A DNA stretch of 21,081 nt from Clostridia bacterium (GTDB lineage: Bacteria > Bacillota > Clostridia > Christensenellales > Borkfalkiaceae), in assembly GCA_021205485.1 (NCBI GenBank), contig JAJPXK010000110.1, forward strand, positions 1-21,081, written 5' to 3'. Positions 6,215 to 13,313 of the stretch are shown in pieces. The notes beneath the pieces are model-generated. The model was not told where the DNA came from. It did no database searches and saw nothing but the letters and a program-made list of their open reading frames with translations. The translations under genes were made by a program, and so were the position numbers. How positions within the stretch are numbered: position 1 is the stretch's first letter; every line of letters starts with the position of its first letter.

Positions 6215-8002
6215 ATGCTTTGTAGCGTCTGGCGAAGTGGATATCGCCAAGCTGATTTTTGACCTCGCCGTACGCATCGCCGAGGTTATGCCGAGCGGCG
6301 CCCCGCCCGACTGTACAGGCCTTATGCCGCAGTCGGGACATTGGACGTTCATCGAAGAAAATTTATCCGTCCATTCCTTTTCAAGATTTAAAACGTCCGC
6401 GTAGGGGTAAATTTCATAAAAAATCATGTGATTTTTCATGGCCGATTCCCTCAGTTCCATATGTTCGGCCGTAATTATGTACTTTCTGAAGCCGAGAATT
6501 TCGCCAAGCTGTTCGTTGTATTTTTCGGTGCGGGTTATCATAAATACAGACAATACCGATAGCGCGTAGCCGAAGACAGATATTAAAATTTTAGGTACAA
6601 CTTCTATTATGTTAGAGGGCACAATGTAAACGTAAAGTATAGTGCATACGGCGCAGATTGCGACAATGCCCGCCACATATCCCGCGATTACTTTAGGTTT
6701 TAGCTTAAACCTGTTGTACATAAGCGATTCTGTGATGCCGTAGACAATCAAAGGCGGCAGGGCGAAGATAAGCCCCGTTATGTAGACGTAGCGGACGGAA
6801 ATTTTTGTCATCGCGTATACAAGGGGCGCGACGCCTATAACAAAGGCCGCCAGCACGGCGAACAGCACCGAAAGCCCCATGCTCACGCTTCGGTAAGATC
6901 CGCTCGCCTTTTTATCCACAGCCTTTTTAACGGCTTCGGTGGTTTTGCAAAAGTCGTCGTCCAGCTCGTCCAGATATACAACATTGGTATGTTTAAACAG
7001 TTTATAAAAGAGCATCTGCTGGTAATCGGGGGCGATCGCGGGTAGATTTTTAATTTTTATGATTACTGGCTTGTTCGCGTCCTTTAAATCTATTTTGACA
7101 AAACCCTTGGCCGCCCAGTGGAATATAAGCGAAGCCACGTCGGAATCGCTTACCGAATTATCCACAAGTTTGCCTACGATAAGGGGGTCATAGCCGAACG
7201 GCGGATCGCGGCGAAGTTCGGCTTTAAGCTTGTTTTTATTGAAGAATACAAACTTTACAACTATGAACGCAGCCGCCAGCGCGGCGAGAATAATTAAGGC
7301 ATAGTAGCCGCTGTAATCGCTGTAGCCGTCTATAACCGCTCCTCTGAAAGCCACGCTCGCGCATAGGGTCGCCCCGCTTGAAGCGTCGGTTATGTAAACC
7401 GCCGCCGTTTTGCCGCTTACGCTTGAAATCTGCGTTCCGTCAAGGGTAAAAACCGTGTCGGCTTCGTACGGAAGGTTCAGAGTAATTTCGGCGTTTTTTA
7501 TTTCAGCCTCGATTCCCCTGAAGGGGTATATTGTAAGCCCGCTTTCAGCGTTATCTGCCGAAAAATATTCGTAATATATTTTGTAGATGTGCGTCTCGCC
7601 CGTCTTGGAGTCTTCGTCGCCTATCGCTACTTCCACATCGCCGCTCTCGCTGTCTATGGTAAATTCCGCGTCGGCGTATTCGCCCGTAGATTGCTCATAT
7701 TCAAGCGCGCTGAAGTTGCGGACCCTGTCGCCGCCGTCGGTCACTAAAGTCATAGATACCGCGTAGCTCTTTGCGCCCGTGTATTCTACCGTCAGAATTT
7801 CGGTAATACGCATATATCCGCTTTCGTCTATGTCGTAAACGGCCTCAAAGTCCTCTATCGTGTAAGAATAGGAGTCGTCTTCGCCGTCAGAATGGCTGCT
7901 CGCGTAGGCGGCGTCGGTACTGAAAAGGCTCAGGCACAGAATCGCCGCAGATATGGCCGCAAGTATGGCTATAAGGCAATATTTTACGTTAAACGCTTTC
8001 AT
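6206..8002 (-). CDS. DUF2207 family membrane protein
   Basis: The 598-residue protein has a signal peptide (1-34, AYA-S cleavage) and an extracytoplasmic beta-rich DUF2207 domain (about 46-225; DIDESGYMRITEILTVEYTG is typical). A first membrane helix (233-254) is followed by a cytoplasmic stretch with RRDPPFGYDPLIVGKLVD and a winged-helix-like SLIFHWAAKGFVKID (256-365). Four more helices follow (about 374-396, 404-423, 438-460 and 468-489), then a C-terminal domain with LGFRKYI and LNLEKEWTDKF. Most relatives end in a Gly/Ser-rich tail. Here there is a CPDC pair (555-558) and a short basic ending. GAGGGG lies 3-4 bases before the ATG. It sits 44 bases after the Nudix gene and may be co-transcribed; a small hairpin (8016-8032) lies in that gap. 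The function of DUF2207 is unknown. Confidence 0.82.
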   Translation of the reverse strand: MKAFNVKYCLIAILAAISAAILCLSLFSTDAAYASSHSDGEDDSYSYTIEDFEAVYDIDESGYMRITEILTVEYTGAKSYAVSMTLVTDGGDRVRNFSALEYEQSTGEYADAEFTIDSESGDVEVAIGDEDSKTGETHIYKIYYEYFSADNAESGLTIYPFRGIEAEIKNAEITLNLPYEADTVFTLDGTQISSVSGKTAAVYITDASSGATLCASVAFRGAVIDGYSDYSGYYALIILAALAAAFIVVKFVFFNKNKLKAELRRDPPFGYDPLIVGKLVDNSVSDSDVASLIFHWAAKGFVKIDLKDANKPVIIKIKNLPAIAPDYQQMLFYKLFKHTNVVYLDELDDDFCKTTEAVKKAVDKKASGSYRSVSMGLSVLFAVLAAFVIGVAPLVYAMTKISVRYVYITGLIFALPPLIVYGITESLMYNRFKLKPKVIAGYVAGIVAICAVCTILYVYIVPSNIIEVVPKILISVFGYALSVLSVFMITRTEKYNEQLGEILGFRKYIITAEHMELRESAMKNHMIFYEIYPYADVLNLEKEWTDKFSSMNVQCPDCGIRPVQSGGAPLGITSAMRTARSKISLAISTSPDATKHKK

Positions 8003-8046
8003 TTTCCCCTCGTCGCCGCTTAAATAAAGCGGTCTTTAGCGTTTTT

Positions 8047-8544
8047 TTAAAATATGTTTTTCTTAAGTTCGTTCAAAGCGTTTTTCAAAAATATTTCCGC
8101 AGTGCTGTCCTTTCTTATGGCGGCCTCGGCTTCGGCGAAGGTAAACCACTTTATTTCAGAAATTTCCTCTTCGTCTATAACGGGATTGCCGTCTTCCGCC
8201 ATAACAAGGTAATTCAGCATAAGCACGTTTTTAGGCTCGTGGTAACGCGAACTCATATACTTATATTTTACCGTGTTTAACTTTGTTTCCTCTTTAAACT
8301 CCCTTGTAACGGCCTTTTCTGCCGTCTCTCCCTTTTTGACGTACCCCGCGAAAAGAATAAAATCTTCCTGGCCGACGTGCTTTGCGAGAAGTATTTTATC
8401 CCGCGATCTGTTAATAACTATCATGCTGACCGCCGTCGAAAACTGAGGGAAACGGAATTCGTTGCAATTTTTGCAGAAGGGAACAAGGCCCTCCCTGTGA
8501 TTGAACATTAGGGTGAGTTTTTCCCCGCATTCTGTACAGAACAT
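8047..8544 (-). CDS. Zinc-ribbon Nudix hydrolase, NudC-like
   Basis: The 165-residue protein has an N-terminal zinc ribbon with Cys3, Cys6, Cys24 and Cys27, followed by a Nudix domain. The Nudix box spans residues 67-89 and fits G-x5-E-x7-RE-U-x-EE-x-G-U except that the late Gly is Lys88. The catalytic Glu82, Glu85 and Glu86 are present. The architecture matches NAD pyrophosphatase NudC, but the NudC specificity motif (SQPWPFPxS) after the box is replaced by SSRYHEPKNVLML, so another nucleoside diphosphate substrate is likely. The start at 8544 was chosen because AAGGAGG lies 9 bases upstream and the ribbon then starts at residue 3. An upstream Met at 8598 has no ribosome site and would sit at or before the transcription start. 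Confidence 0.87.
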   Translation of the reverse strand: MFCTECGEKLTLMFNHREGLVPFCKNCNEFRFPQFSTAVSMIVINRSRDKILLAKHVGQEDFILFAGYVKKGETAEKAVTREFKEETKLNTVKYKYMSSRYHEPKNVLMLNYLVMAEDGNPVIDEEEISEIKWFTFAEAEAAIRKDSTAEIFLKNALNELKKNIF

Positions 8545-8602
8545 ACTTAAAAACCTCCTTTTTAATGATATAAATTCTTTAGTCCTGATATTACACATAT
8601 AT

Positions 8603-8631
8603 ATTATATACCTGTTTTATAAATTTTTCAA
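8603..8631 (-). promoter_or_regulatory. Sigma-A promoter for the Nudix gene
   Basis: On the minus strand -35 TTGAAA (8631-8626), a 17-base spacer and -10 TATAAT (8608-8603) give a start near 8596. This is downstream of the Met codon at 8598 and supports the shorter Nudix reading frame. Confidence 0.75.
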
Positions 8632-8657
8632 TACATTGCGGCAAATTTCCACACCGC

Positions 8658-8686
8658 TTGACATAAATTTATATATGGTATATAAT
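8658..8686 (+). promoter_or_regulatory. Consensus sigma-A promoter for the UDP-sugar pyrophosphorylase gene
   Basis: Perfect TTGACA (8658-8663) and TATAAT (8681-8686) are separated by 17 bases, giving a start near 8693 and a leader of about 28 bases with a GGAG ribosome site. It lies back to back with the Nudix promoter. Confidence 0.85.
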
Positions 8687-8720
8687 AATCGTACCGCTAT
8701 GTGCGATACGGAGAATATTA

Positions 8721-9941
8721 ATGGATTATACGCAAACGCTTAAATTGCTTGAAAAACACGGGCAGACGCATCTTCTGGACTATTTTTACGAACTTGACGA
8801 AGATGAAAGGGCTTGCCTTTTAAACCAGATAGAAAATATCGATTTTGCCATGCTCGATACGGCTTGCCATTCTTCGGGCAGGGAGATAGGCAATCTTTCC
8901 CCCGTTAAGACGCTCAGCGTTCCCGAGGTGGAAAAAGCCAGAGGTGGCTTCAAAGCCGCAGGATATCAGGCGTTGAACCAAGGCAAAGTCGCCGCCGTGC
9001 TTCTCGCGGGCGGGCAGGGCACAAGGCTCGGCTCGGATAACCCTAAGGGAATGTACAATATAGGCGTCACAAGGGAGCTTTCTATCTTCGCTCAGCAGTT
9101 TGAAAATATCAAAGAGGTTACAAATTGCCTTAAACAGCCCTTTGACGTGTTTGTTATGACAAGCGACATAAACGACGCGGCGACCCGCAGGTTTTTCAAA
9201 GAGAAGAACTACTTCGGCTATCCCGAGGATAAAATCCATTTCTTTATACAGGATATGGCGCCTACCTGCAGCTTTGTCGGCAAAATATACCTTGAGGAAA
9301 AGGGAAAAGTTTCGCTGTCGCCTAACGGCAACGGCGGGTGGTATTCCTCGCTTATAGGCAGCGACATCGGGCATTATATCGCAGATAACGGCATAGAATG
9401 GTTGAATGTGTACAGCGTTGATAACGTTCTTCAGCGTATATGCGACCCCGTGTTCATAGGGGCGACGTTAAAATTCTGCGTGGACTGTTCGGCCAAGGTG
9501 GTTAAAAAGGCCAACCCGTACGAACGCGTAGGCGTGCTCTGCTTAGAGGACGGCAAACCCGCCATAGTGGAGTATTACGAGATGCCCGAAGACCTCGCCG
9601 CCGAAACCGACGAAAACGGCGAGCTCCGCTTTGGATGCGGCGTAACATTAAATTACCTGTTTAAAGTAGAAAAACTCAATTCCATACTTAAAAAAAGAAT
9701 GCCGGTACACCTTTCAAAAAAGGTTATACCGCATATAGACGGCGGCGTAAAGGTTAAACCCGAACAGCCTAACGGCTATAAGTTTGAACTGCTTGTGCTG
9801 GATATGATCAAGATGATGGATAACTGCCTCGCCGTAGAGGTGGTGCGCGAAAGGGAATTCGCCCCCGTAAAAAACAAGACGGGCGCGGACAGCGTAGACA
9901 CCGCGAGGGAGCTTTTGATTAAAAACGGCGTTAAGCTGTAA
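8721..9941 (+). CDS. UDPGP-family UDP-sugar pyrophosphorylase
   Basis: The 406-residue cytoplasmic enzyme belongs to the UDPGP (UDP-glucose / UDP-N-acetylglucosamine pyrophosphorylase) family, the eukaryotic-type fold rather than GalU. The nucleotide-binding signature is L-AGGQGTRLGSDNPKGMYNIG (95-115). The substrate stretch PNGNGG is at 201-206, the metal/UTP-side SVDN at 232-235 and EYYEM at 284-288. The C-terminal KFELLVLDM (near 360-370) and VREREFAPVKNKTGADS are also family features. It should join UTP and a sugar 1-phosphate into a UDP-sugar and pyrophosphate for envelope polysaccharide synthesis. Whether glucose or N-acetyl-hexosamine is used cannot be decided here. It is monocistronic behind a consensus promoter, with a GGAG site 8 bases before the ATG, and is followed by a palindromic repeat unit that may end its transcript. 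Confidence 0.9.
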   Translation: MDYTQTLKLLEKHGQTHLLDYFYELDEDERACLLNQIENIDFAMLDTACHSSGREIGNLSPVKTLSVPEVEKARGGFKAAGYQALNQGKVAAVLLAGGQGTRLGSDNPKGMYNIGVTRELSIFAQQFENIKEVTNCLKQPFDVFVMTSDINDAATRRFFKEKNYFGYPEDKIHFFIQDMAPTCSFVGKIYLEEKGKVSLSPNGNGGWYSSLIGSDIGHYIADNGIEWLNVYSVDNVLQRICDPVFIGATLKFCVDCSAKVVKKANPYERVGVLCLEDGKPAIVEYYEMPEDLAAETDENGELRFGCGVTLNYLFKVEKLNSILKKRMPVHLSKKVIPHIDGGVKVKPEQPNGYKFELLVLDMIKMMDNCLAVEVVREREFAPVKNKTGADSVDTARELLIKNGVKL

Positions 9942-9958
9942 ATATATCTACTTTATTA

Positions 9959-10049
9959 GCCTCCCCTGATAGGGGAGGGGACCTCACAGACCTCGTCCTT
10001 GCCTTCCCCCTGCGGGGGAAGGTGGCTGCGAAGCAGGCGGATGAGGGGA
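9959..10049. repeat. GC-rich palindromic intergenic repeat, copy A
   Basis: Three hairpins lie in a row: CCTCCCCT/AGGGGAGG (9960-9978), CCTTCCCCC/GGGGGAAGG (10002-10022) and CTGC-GAA-GCAG (10026-10036), ending in GGATGAGGGG. The layout and several words match the repeat units at 13153 and 18667. It fills most of the gap between the pyrophosphorylase and protease genes. The rest of that gap (10050-10130) holds a possible -10 TATAAT at 10081-10086 without a good -35. Confidence 0.75.
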
Positions 10050-10130
10050 TTATCATACATTATTTTATGGTTTATATCCGTATAATATATTAAACGATAT
10101 AACATACAGCTTAAAATATAAGGAAAAATA

Positions 10131-11615
10131 ATGGCAAAAAAATTCAGTAAAATTATTGCGGCGGTATTGGTTGCCGCAATGTGTTTAAGCGCGGTCTTTC
10201 TGTCATCTTGCATAAGCGGCAAAGACGGAGAAGACGGCAAAGACCTTGATATTTACGACGTGTACAGCGCCGTATGCGAACAGCGCGACTCTGCGGGGCT
10301 GGATTCTATATCCTTCCTTGAATTTATCGAAGAATATTTCGGCTACGTATCAGACCAGGCGGTAACTTCGGCAGACAAAACGGCGATAATGAACTATTCT
10401 CTTTTAAGCGGCGTTGCTATCTGGACTCAGTTCAAAATTTCCGAAGGCCACTTCGCGGGCAGTTCCACCTACGACCTTTTCGCAGGCTCGGGCGTTATCA
10501 TAGACGTGGATAAAGATGCGGGCGACGCCTACATCGTAACCAACGCGCACGTTGTATACGACAGCGATTATTCCTCAAACGACGGCTTTTGCGAGGAGAT
10601 TTACCTCTATCTTTACGGCAGCGACGTAGAGGGAGTGGATTACGCGATAAACTCCAATTATTCAATAACAAACTACAGCGGCATATCCGCTAAATGCGTA
10701 AAGGTTATAGGCGTCTCGCTGTTGTACGATATAGCCGTTTTAAAGGTGACGGGCAGCAGCGTTCTTAAAAACAGCAACGCCGTGGCGGCTAAATTTTCCA
10801 CAGACGCCAATGTGTACGTAGGCGAGGAGGTCTACACGGTAGGCAACCCTTCTTACGAGGGCCTGTCTGTAATGCAGGGCATAATAAGCCGCGACACCGA
10901 AACAATCTATGTTGACGTAGACGACGACAGCACCGATTATTACACCGACTACGAAAGTTTCAGGGTATTCAGAACGACTACCGCTATAAACGGCGGCAAC
11001 TCCGGCGGCGCTGTTTACAATATGTCGGGCGAAATTATAGGTATAGGCAACGCAACATCCCTCACCGAAGACAACCTTGTGCAGGATATGTGTTACGCCC
11101 TGCCCGCCAACAACGTACGCCGCATTGCGCAGTCTATGATAGATAATTACGAAGAAAACGACACTGTCTGCCACTATCTTTCCAAGGCGACGATAGGCGT
11201 CACCACCGAGGTTGACGCCGAAAGCACTTACGCCGAATACGACGCCGATACCGGCCGCACCGTTATACACGAAACGGTGCAGGTGGCCTCCGTTTTAAGC
11301 GAGTACGCCGCGTACAATCTTCTGAGCGCGGGCGACACACTGGTCTCCTATTCGATAGGCAAGATGACGGGAAGCGCTCCTTCGTCCGCACAGACCGAGA
11401 GGGCTTCGGGCTTCAGCGTACCGTCAAACAGCGACTATATCACCGATTCCCGCTATTGCGACACGGTTGAAATTACCCGCAGCTTTATGCTCTCCGAGGG
11501 GATGATATCCGTCCGCGTCGGCGATACCGTAGAACTTGTAATAGAAAGAGACAACACAACTTATTATACCTACTTTACTTTTGACGATTCGTCTTACTTT
11601 ACTCAGTACGAATAA
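10131..11615 (+). CDS. Trypsin-like serine protease lipoprotein (HtrA/DegP-like)
   Basis: The 494-residue protein has a lipoprotein signal with lipobox LSSC and Cys27. A short collagen-like GKDGEDGKD stretch (30-38) and a helical spacer (41-95) follow. The chymotrypsin-fold protease domain (about 110-340) has a complete triad: His140 in TNAHVV, Asp200 in YDIAVLKV and Ser291 in GGNSGGAVY. The C-terminal part (about 352-475) ends in a strand pair like the end of a PDZ domain (VGDTVELVIERD), but the middle is unusual, so it is at best a divergent PDZ. The protein should be anchored outside the membrane and act in quality control or processing of exported proteins. AAGGA lies about 6 bases before the ATG. 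A strong terminator follows. It is rich in Asp, Tyr and Ser, as surface proteins often are. Confidence 0.9.
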   Translation: MAKKFSKIIAAVLVAAMCLSAVFLSSCISGKDGEDGKDLDIYDVYSAVCEQRDSAGLDSISFLEFIEEYFGYVSDQAVTSADKTAIMNYSLLSGVAIWTQFKISEGHFAGSSTYDLFAGSGVIIDVDKDAGDAYIVTNAHVVYDSDYSSNDGFCEEIYLYLYGSDVEGVDYAINSNYSITNYSGISAKCVKVIGVSLLYDIAVLKVTGSSVLKNSNAVAAKFSTDANVYVGEEVYTVGNPSYEGLSVMQGIISRDTETIYVDVDDDSTDYYTDYESFRVFRTTTAINGGNSGGAVYNMSGEIIGIGNATSLTEDNLVQDMCYALPANNVRRIAQSMIDNYEENDTVCHYLSKATIGVTTEVDAESTYAEYDADTGRTVIHETVQVASVLSEYAAYNLLSAGDTLVSYSIGKMTGSAPSSAQTERASGFSVPSNSDYITDSRYCDTVEITRSFMLSEGMISVRVGDTVELVIERDNTTYYTYFTFDDSSYFTQYE

Positions 11616-11630
11616 TAAAATTATAATTTT

Positions 11631-11660
11631 AAAACGGGGCAGAATTTTCTGCCCCGTTTT
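11631..11660. terminator. Bidirectional intrinsic terminator
   Basis: A 13-base-pair perfect stem, AAAACGGGGCAGA (11631-11643) with TCTGCCCCGTTTT (11648-11660), encloses a 4-base loop. Flanking A and T runs make it work for the protease gene on the plus strand and metA on the minus strand. Confidence 0.9.
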
Positions 11661-11670
11661 GGTATGTTTT

Positions 11671-12591
11671 TTAAATTGAATCTTCCAGATTGTAGGGTGT
11701 AACCTGGTATACGTAGTAGTTGAGCCAGTTTATGTAAAAAAGATTGGCGGTGGAAGACCAGTTCATCTTTATCTCGGTCATGCTGGCGTCGGTAAAGTAA
11801 TTCGCTGGCGGGTCTATGTCTAACCCCTTGGCCTTGTCCCGTTCGTATTCCTTTTTCAAGGTGTCTCTGTCGTACTCCATATGGCCCATTACAAACACCT
11901 GCTTGTTGTCGGTACTCTTTATGATAGAAGCCCCCGCCCGCTTGGAATACGCCAGTATTTTAAGCGTATCTATGTGCTTTATATCGTCGGCGTAAACTAC
12001 GGTGTGGCGGCTGTGAGGCATATGGAACTCGTCCGAAATTCCCCTCATAAGCGGTTCGGGCTGGCCGTCCCTTATGCGTTGATGAGCGAATATGCCAAAG
12101 CATTTGTGCTTTAACGGGTGCTTTTTTATGCCGTAGAAGTAGTGCAGGGCGGCCTGAGCCCCCCAGCAGATGTACAGGGTAGAGGTGACGTTTGTCTTCG
12201 TCCAGTCAAGAATTTCGGTAAGCTCATTCCAGTAGGCCACTTCCTCAAACTCCATATTTTCTACGGGCGCGCCCGTTACTATAAGGCCGTCAAAGCGGTG
12301 CGAGCGTACCTCGTCAAAGCTCTTGTAAAACCTGTCAAGGTGGCCCTCTTCGGTGTGAGTGCTTTTATAGGTAGAGGTCTTTATAAGGGTAATGTTTACC
12401 TGGAGCATACTGTTGGAAAGTAGGCGCATAAACTGCGTCTCGGTAGTCTCTTTGGTAGGCATAAGGTTTAAAATGGCTATCTCTATAGGTCGGATCTCCT
12501 GCGAGGCCGCCCTGTCTTTGTCCATTACGAATATTCTTTCTTCGGTGAGAATTTTAAATGCGGGTATATCCCTGTCAATTACTATAGGCAT
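11671..12591 (-). CDS. metA: Homoserine O-acyltransferase MetA, predicted acetyl-CoA specific
   Basis: The 306-residue protein is a full-length MetA: the opening MPIVIDRDIPAFKIL, the catalytic Cys142 in YICWGAQAAL, and His237 and Glu239 in MGHMEYD. It acylates L-homoserine in the first committed step of methionine synthesis. Residue 111 in the GAPVEN loop is Glu, the residue reported to make MetA proteins use acetyl-CoA instead of succinyl-CoA, so the product is probably O-acetylhomoserine despite the usual succinyltransferase label. It starts 9 bases after smpB; its AAGGA ribosome site overlaps the smpB stop codon, so the two genes are coupled. No SAM or T-box leader is seen, so methionine control at this locus is not evident. 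The bidirectional terminator ends the unit. Confidence 0.95.
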   Translation of the reverse strand: MPIVIDRDIPAFKILTEERIFVMDKDRAASQEIRPIEIAILNLMPTKETTETQFMRLLSNSMLQVNITLIKTSTYKSTHTEEGHLDRFYKSFDEVRSHRFDGLIVTGAPVENMEFEEVAYWNELTEILDWTKTNVTSTLYICWGAQAALHYFYGIKKHPLKHKCFGIFAHQRIRDGQPEPLMRGISDEFHMPHSRHTVVYADDIKHIDTLKILAYSKRAGASIIKSTDNKQVFVMGHMEYDRDTLKKEYERDKAKGLDIDPPANYFTDASMTEIKMNWSSTANLFYINWLNYYVYQVTPYNLEDSI

Positions 12592-12600
12592 AACTTTTCC

Positions 12601-13053
12601 TTAAGTGTAATTTTTGATTTCTCTCTGCATATCGCGTTCTCTGTCTTTTTCGGCGATGGAACGGCGTTTGTCGTATGTCTGTTTGCCCTTGCAAAGGGCG
12701 ATTTCCATCTTTACAAGGCTGCCCGAAAAGTAGATGGAAAGGGGTATCAAAGTCATTCCCTTTTCGTTTACCTTGCCTGCGATTTTAGCCGTCTCGTACT
12801 TGTGTAAAAGAAGCTTTCTGTCGCGTTTAGAGTCTCTGCTGTTGAACGAGCCCGCCTTGTCGTAAAGGGCGATATGCATATTTTTTATAAACAGTTCGCC
12901 GCCGTGCAAAAAGCAAAAGCTGTCTTTAAGGCTGCAACTGCCCTTCCTTAAAGATTTTACTTCCGCCCCTTCAAGCACGATGCCGGCTTCAAATTTTTCT
13001 TCTATAAAGTATTCAAAGCCCGCGGAACGGTTTACCGCGATAGTTTTTTTCAT
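12601..13053 (-). CDS. smpB: SsrA-binding protein SmpB
   Basis: The 150-residue protein binds tmRNA and delivers it to stalled ribosomes in trans-translation. The family features are FEYFIEEKFEAGIVLEGAEVKSLR near the start, the central strand region LLLHKYE and IPLSIYFSGSLVKMEIALCKGKQTYDKR, and the basic C-terminal tail (about 130-150) that enters the empty mRNA channel. The ATG at 13053 is preferred: AGGAG lies 6 bases upstream and MKKTIAVNR is the usual opening. An in-frame TTG at 13068 has no ribosome site and sits at the predicted transcription start. It follows rnr, a common neighbour because RNase R degrades the faulty mRNAs that SmpB-tmRNA releases. The tmRNA gene itself is not in the window. 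Confidence 0.97.
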   Translation of the reverse strand: MKKTIAVNRSAGFEYFIEEKFEAGIVLEGAEVKSLRKGSCSLKDSFCFLHGGELFIKNMHIALYDKAGSFNSRDSKRDRKLLLHKYETAKIAGKVNEKGMTLIPLSIYFSGSLVKMEIALCKGKQTYDKRRSIAEKDRERDMQREIKNYT

Positions 13054-13073
13054 AACTGTCTCCTGCAAAGCAT

Positions 13074-13102
13074 ATTATAACACATCCTGCGTACAATTAA
13101 AA
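13074..13102 (-). promoter_or_regulatory. Promoter of smpB-metA
   Basis: On the minus strand an extended -10, TGTTATAAT, has its core TATAAT at 13079-13074. A weak -35 TTTTAA (13102-13097) is 17 bases away. The start would fall near 13067, giving a leader of about 14 bases with the smpB ribosome site. Confidence 0.6.
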
Positions 13103-13152
13103 GACTTTTTTGTTGATTTAAAAAATTTAATGGTTTTGCGTCGGGTACCCTT

Positions 13153-13278
13153 GGCTTCCCCTTGAGGGTAGCGTAGCATACACAGTAGAAGCTGTCAACG
13201 CAGTTGACTGATGAGGTGGAAATTATAGGTTACACCTCATCCACCGCAAGCGGTCCCCCTTCTCCTCAAGGGGAAGGC
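13153..13278. repeat. Palindromic intergenic repeat, copy B, with terminal inverted repeats
   Basis: The ends, GGCTTCCCCTTGAGG (13153-13167) and CCTCAAGGGGAAGGC (13264-13278), are inverted repeats matching at 14 of 15 positions. Inside, GATGAGGTG (13210-13218) pairs with CACCTCATC (13233-13241), and ACCGC-AA-GCGGT forms a small hairpin at 13243-13254. No coding potential is seen. It lies between rnr and the smpB promoter; its size and fold-back shape resemble a small non-autonomous element. Confidence 0.75.
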
Positions 13279-13313
13279 AATATTAAGGTATAATGTATTT
13301 GAAGCCTTTTACT

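Noticed and set aside
8016..8032. CCGCTT/AAGCGG hairpin between the Nudix and DUF2207 genes as a terminator
   Set aside because: Only six base pairs and no T-run on the transcribed strand; co-transcription remains likely.
8820..9374. 184-codon frame on the minus strand opposite the UDP-sugar pyrophosphorylase
   Set aside because: It is a shadow of the GC-biased codons of the conserved sense gene, with no ribosome site or recognisable motif.
9959..10049. Repeat units considered as a CRISPR array
   Set aside because: The units are single, far apart and self-complementary, with no regular spacers and no cas genes.
13069..13313. Search for a tmRNA (ssrA) gene next to smpB
   Set aside because: No tRNA-like acceptor with TTCGAATC-type T-arm and no tag frame was seen; the gap holds a promoter and repeat copy B.
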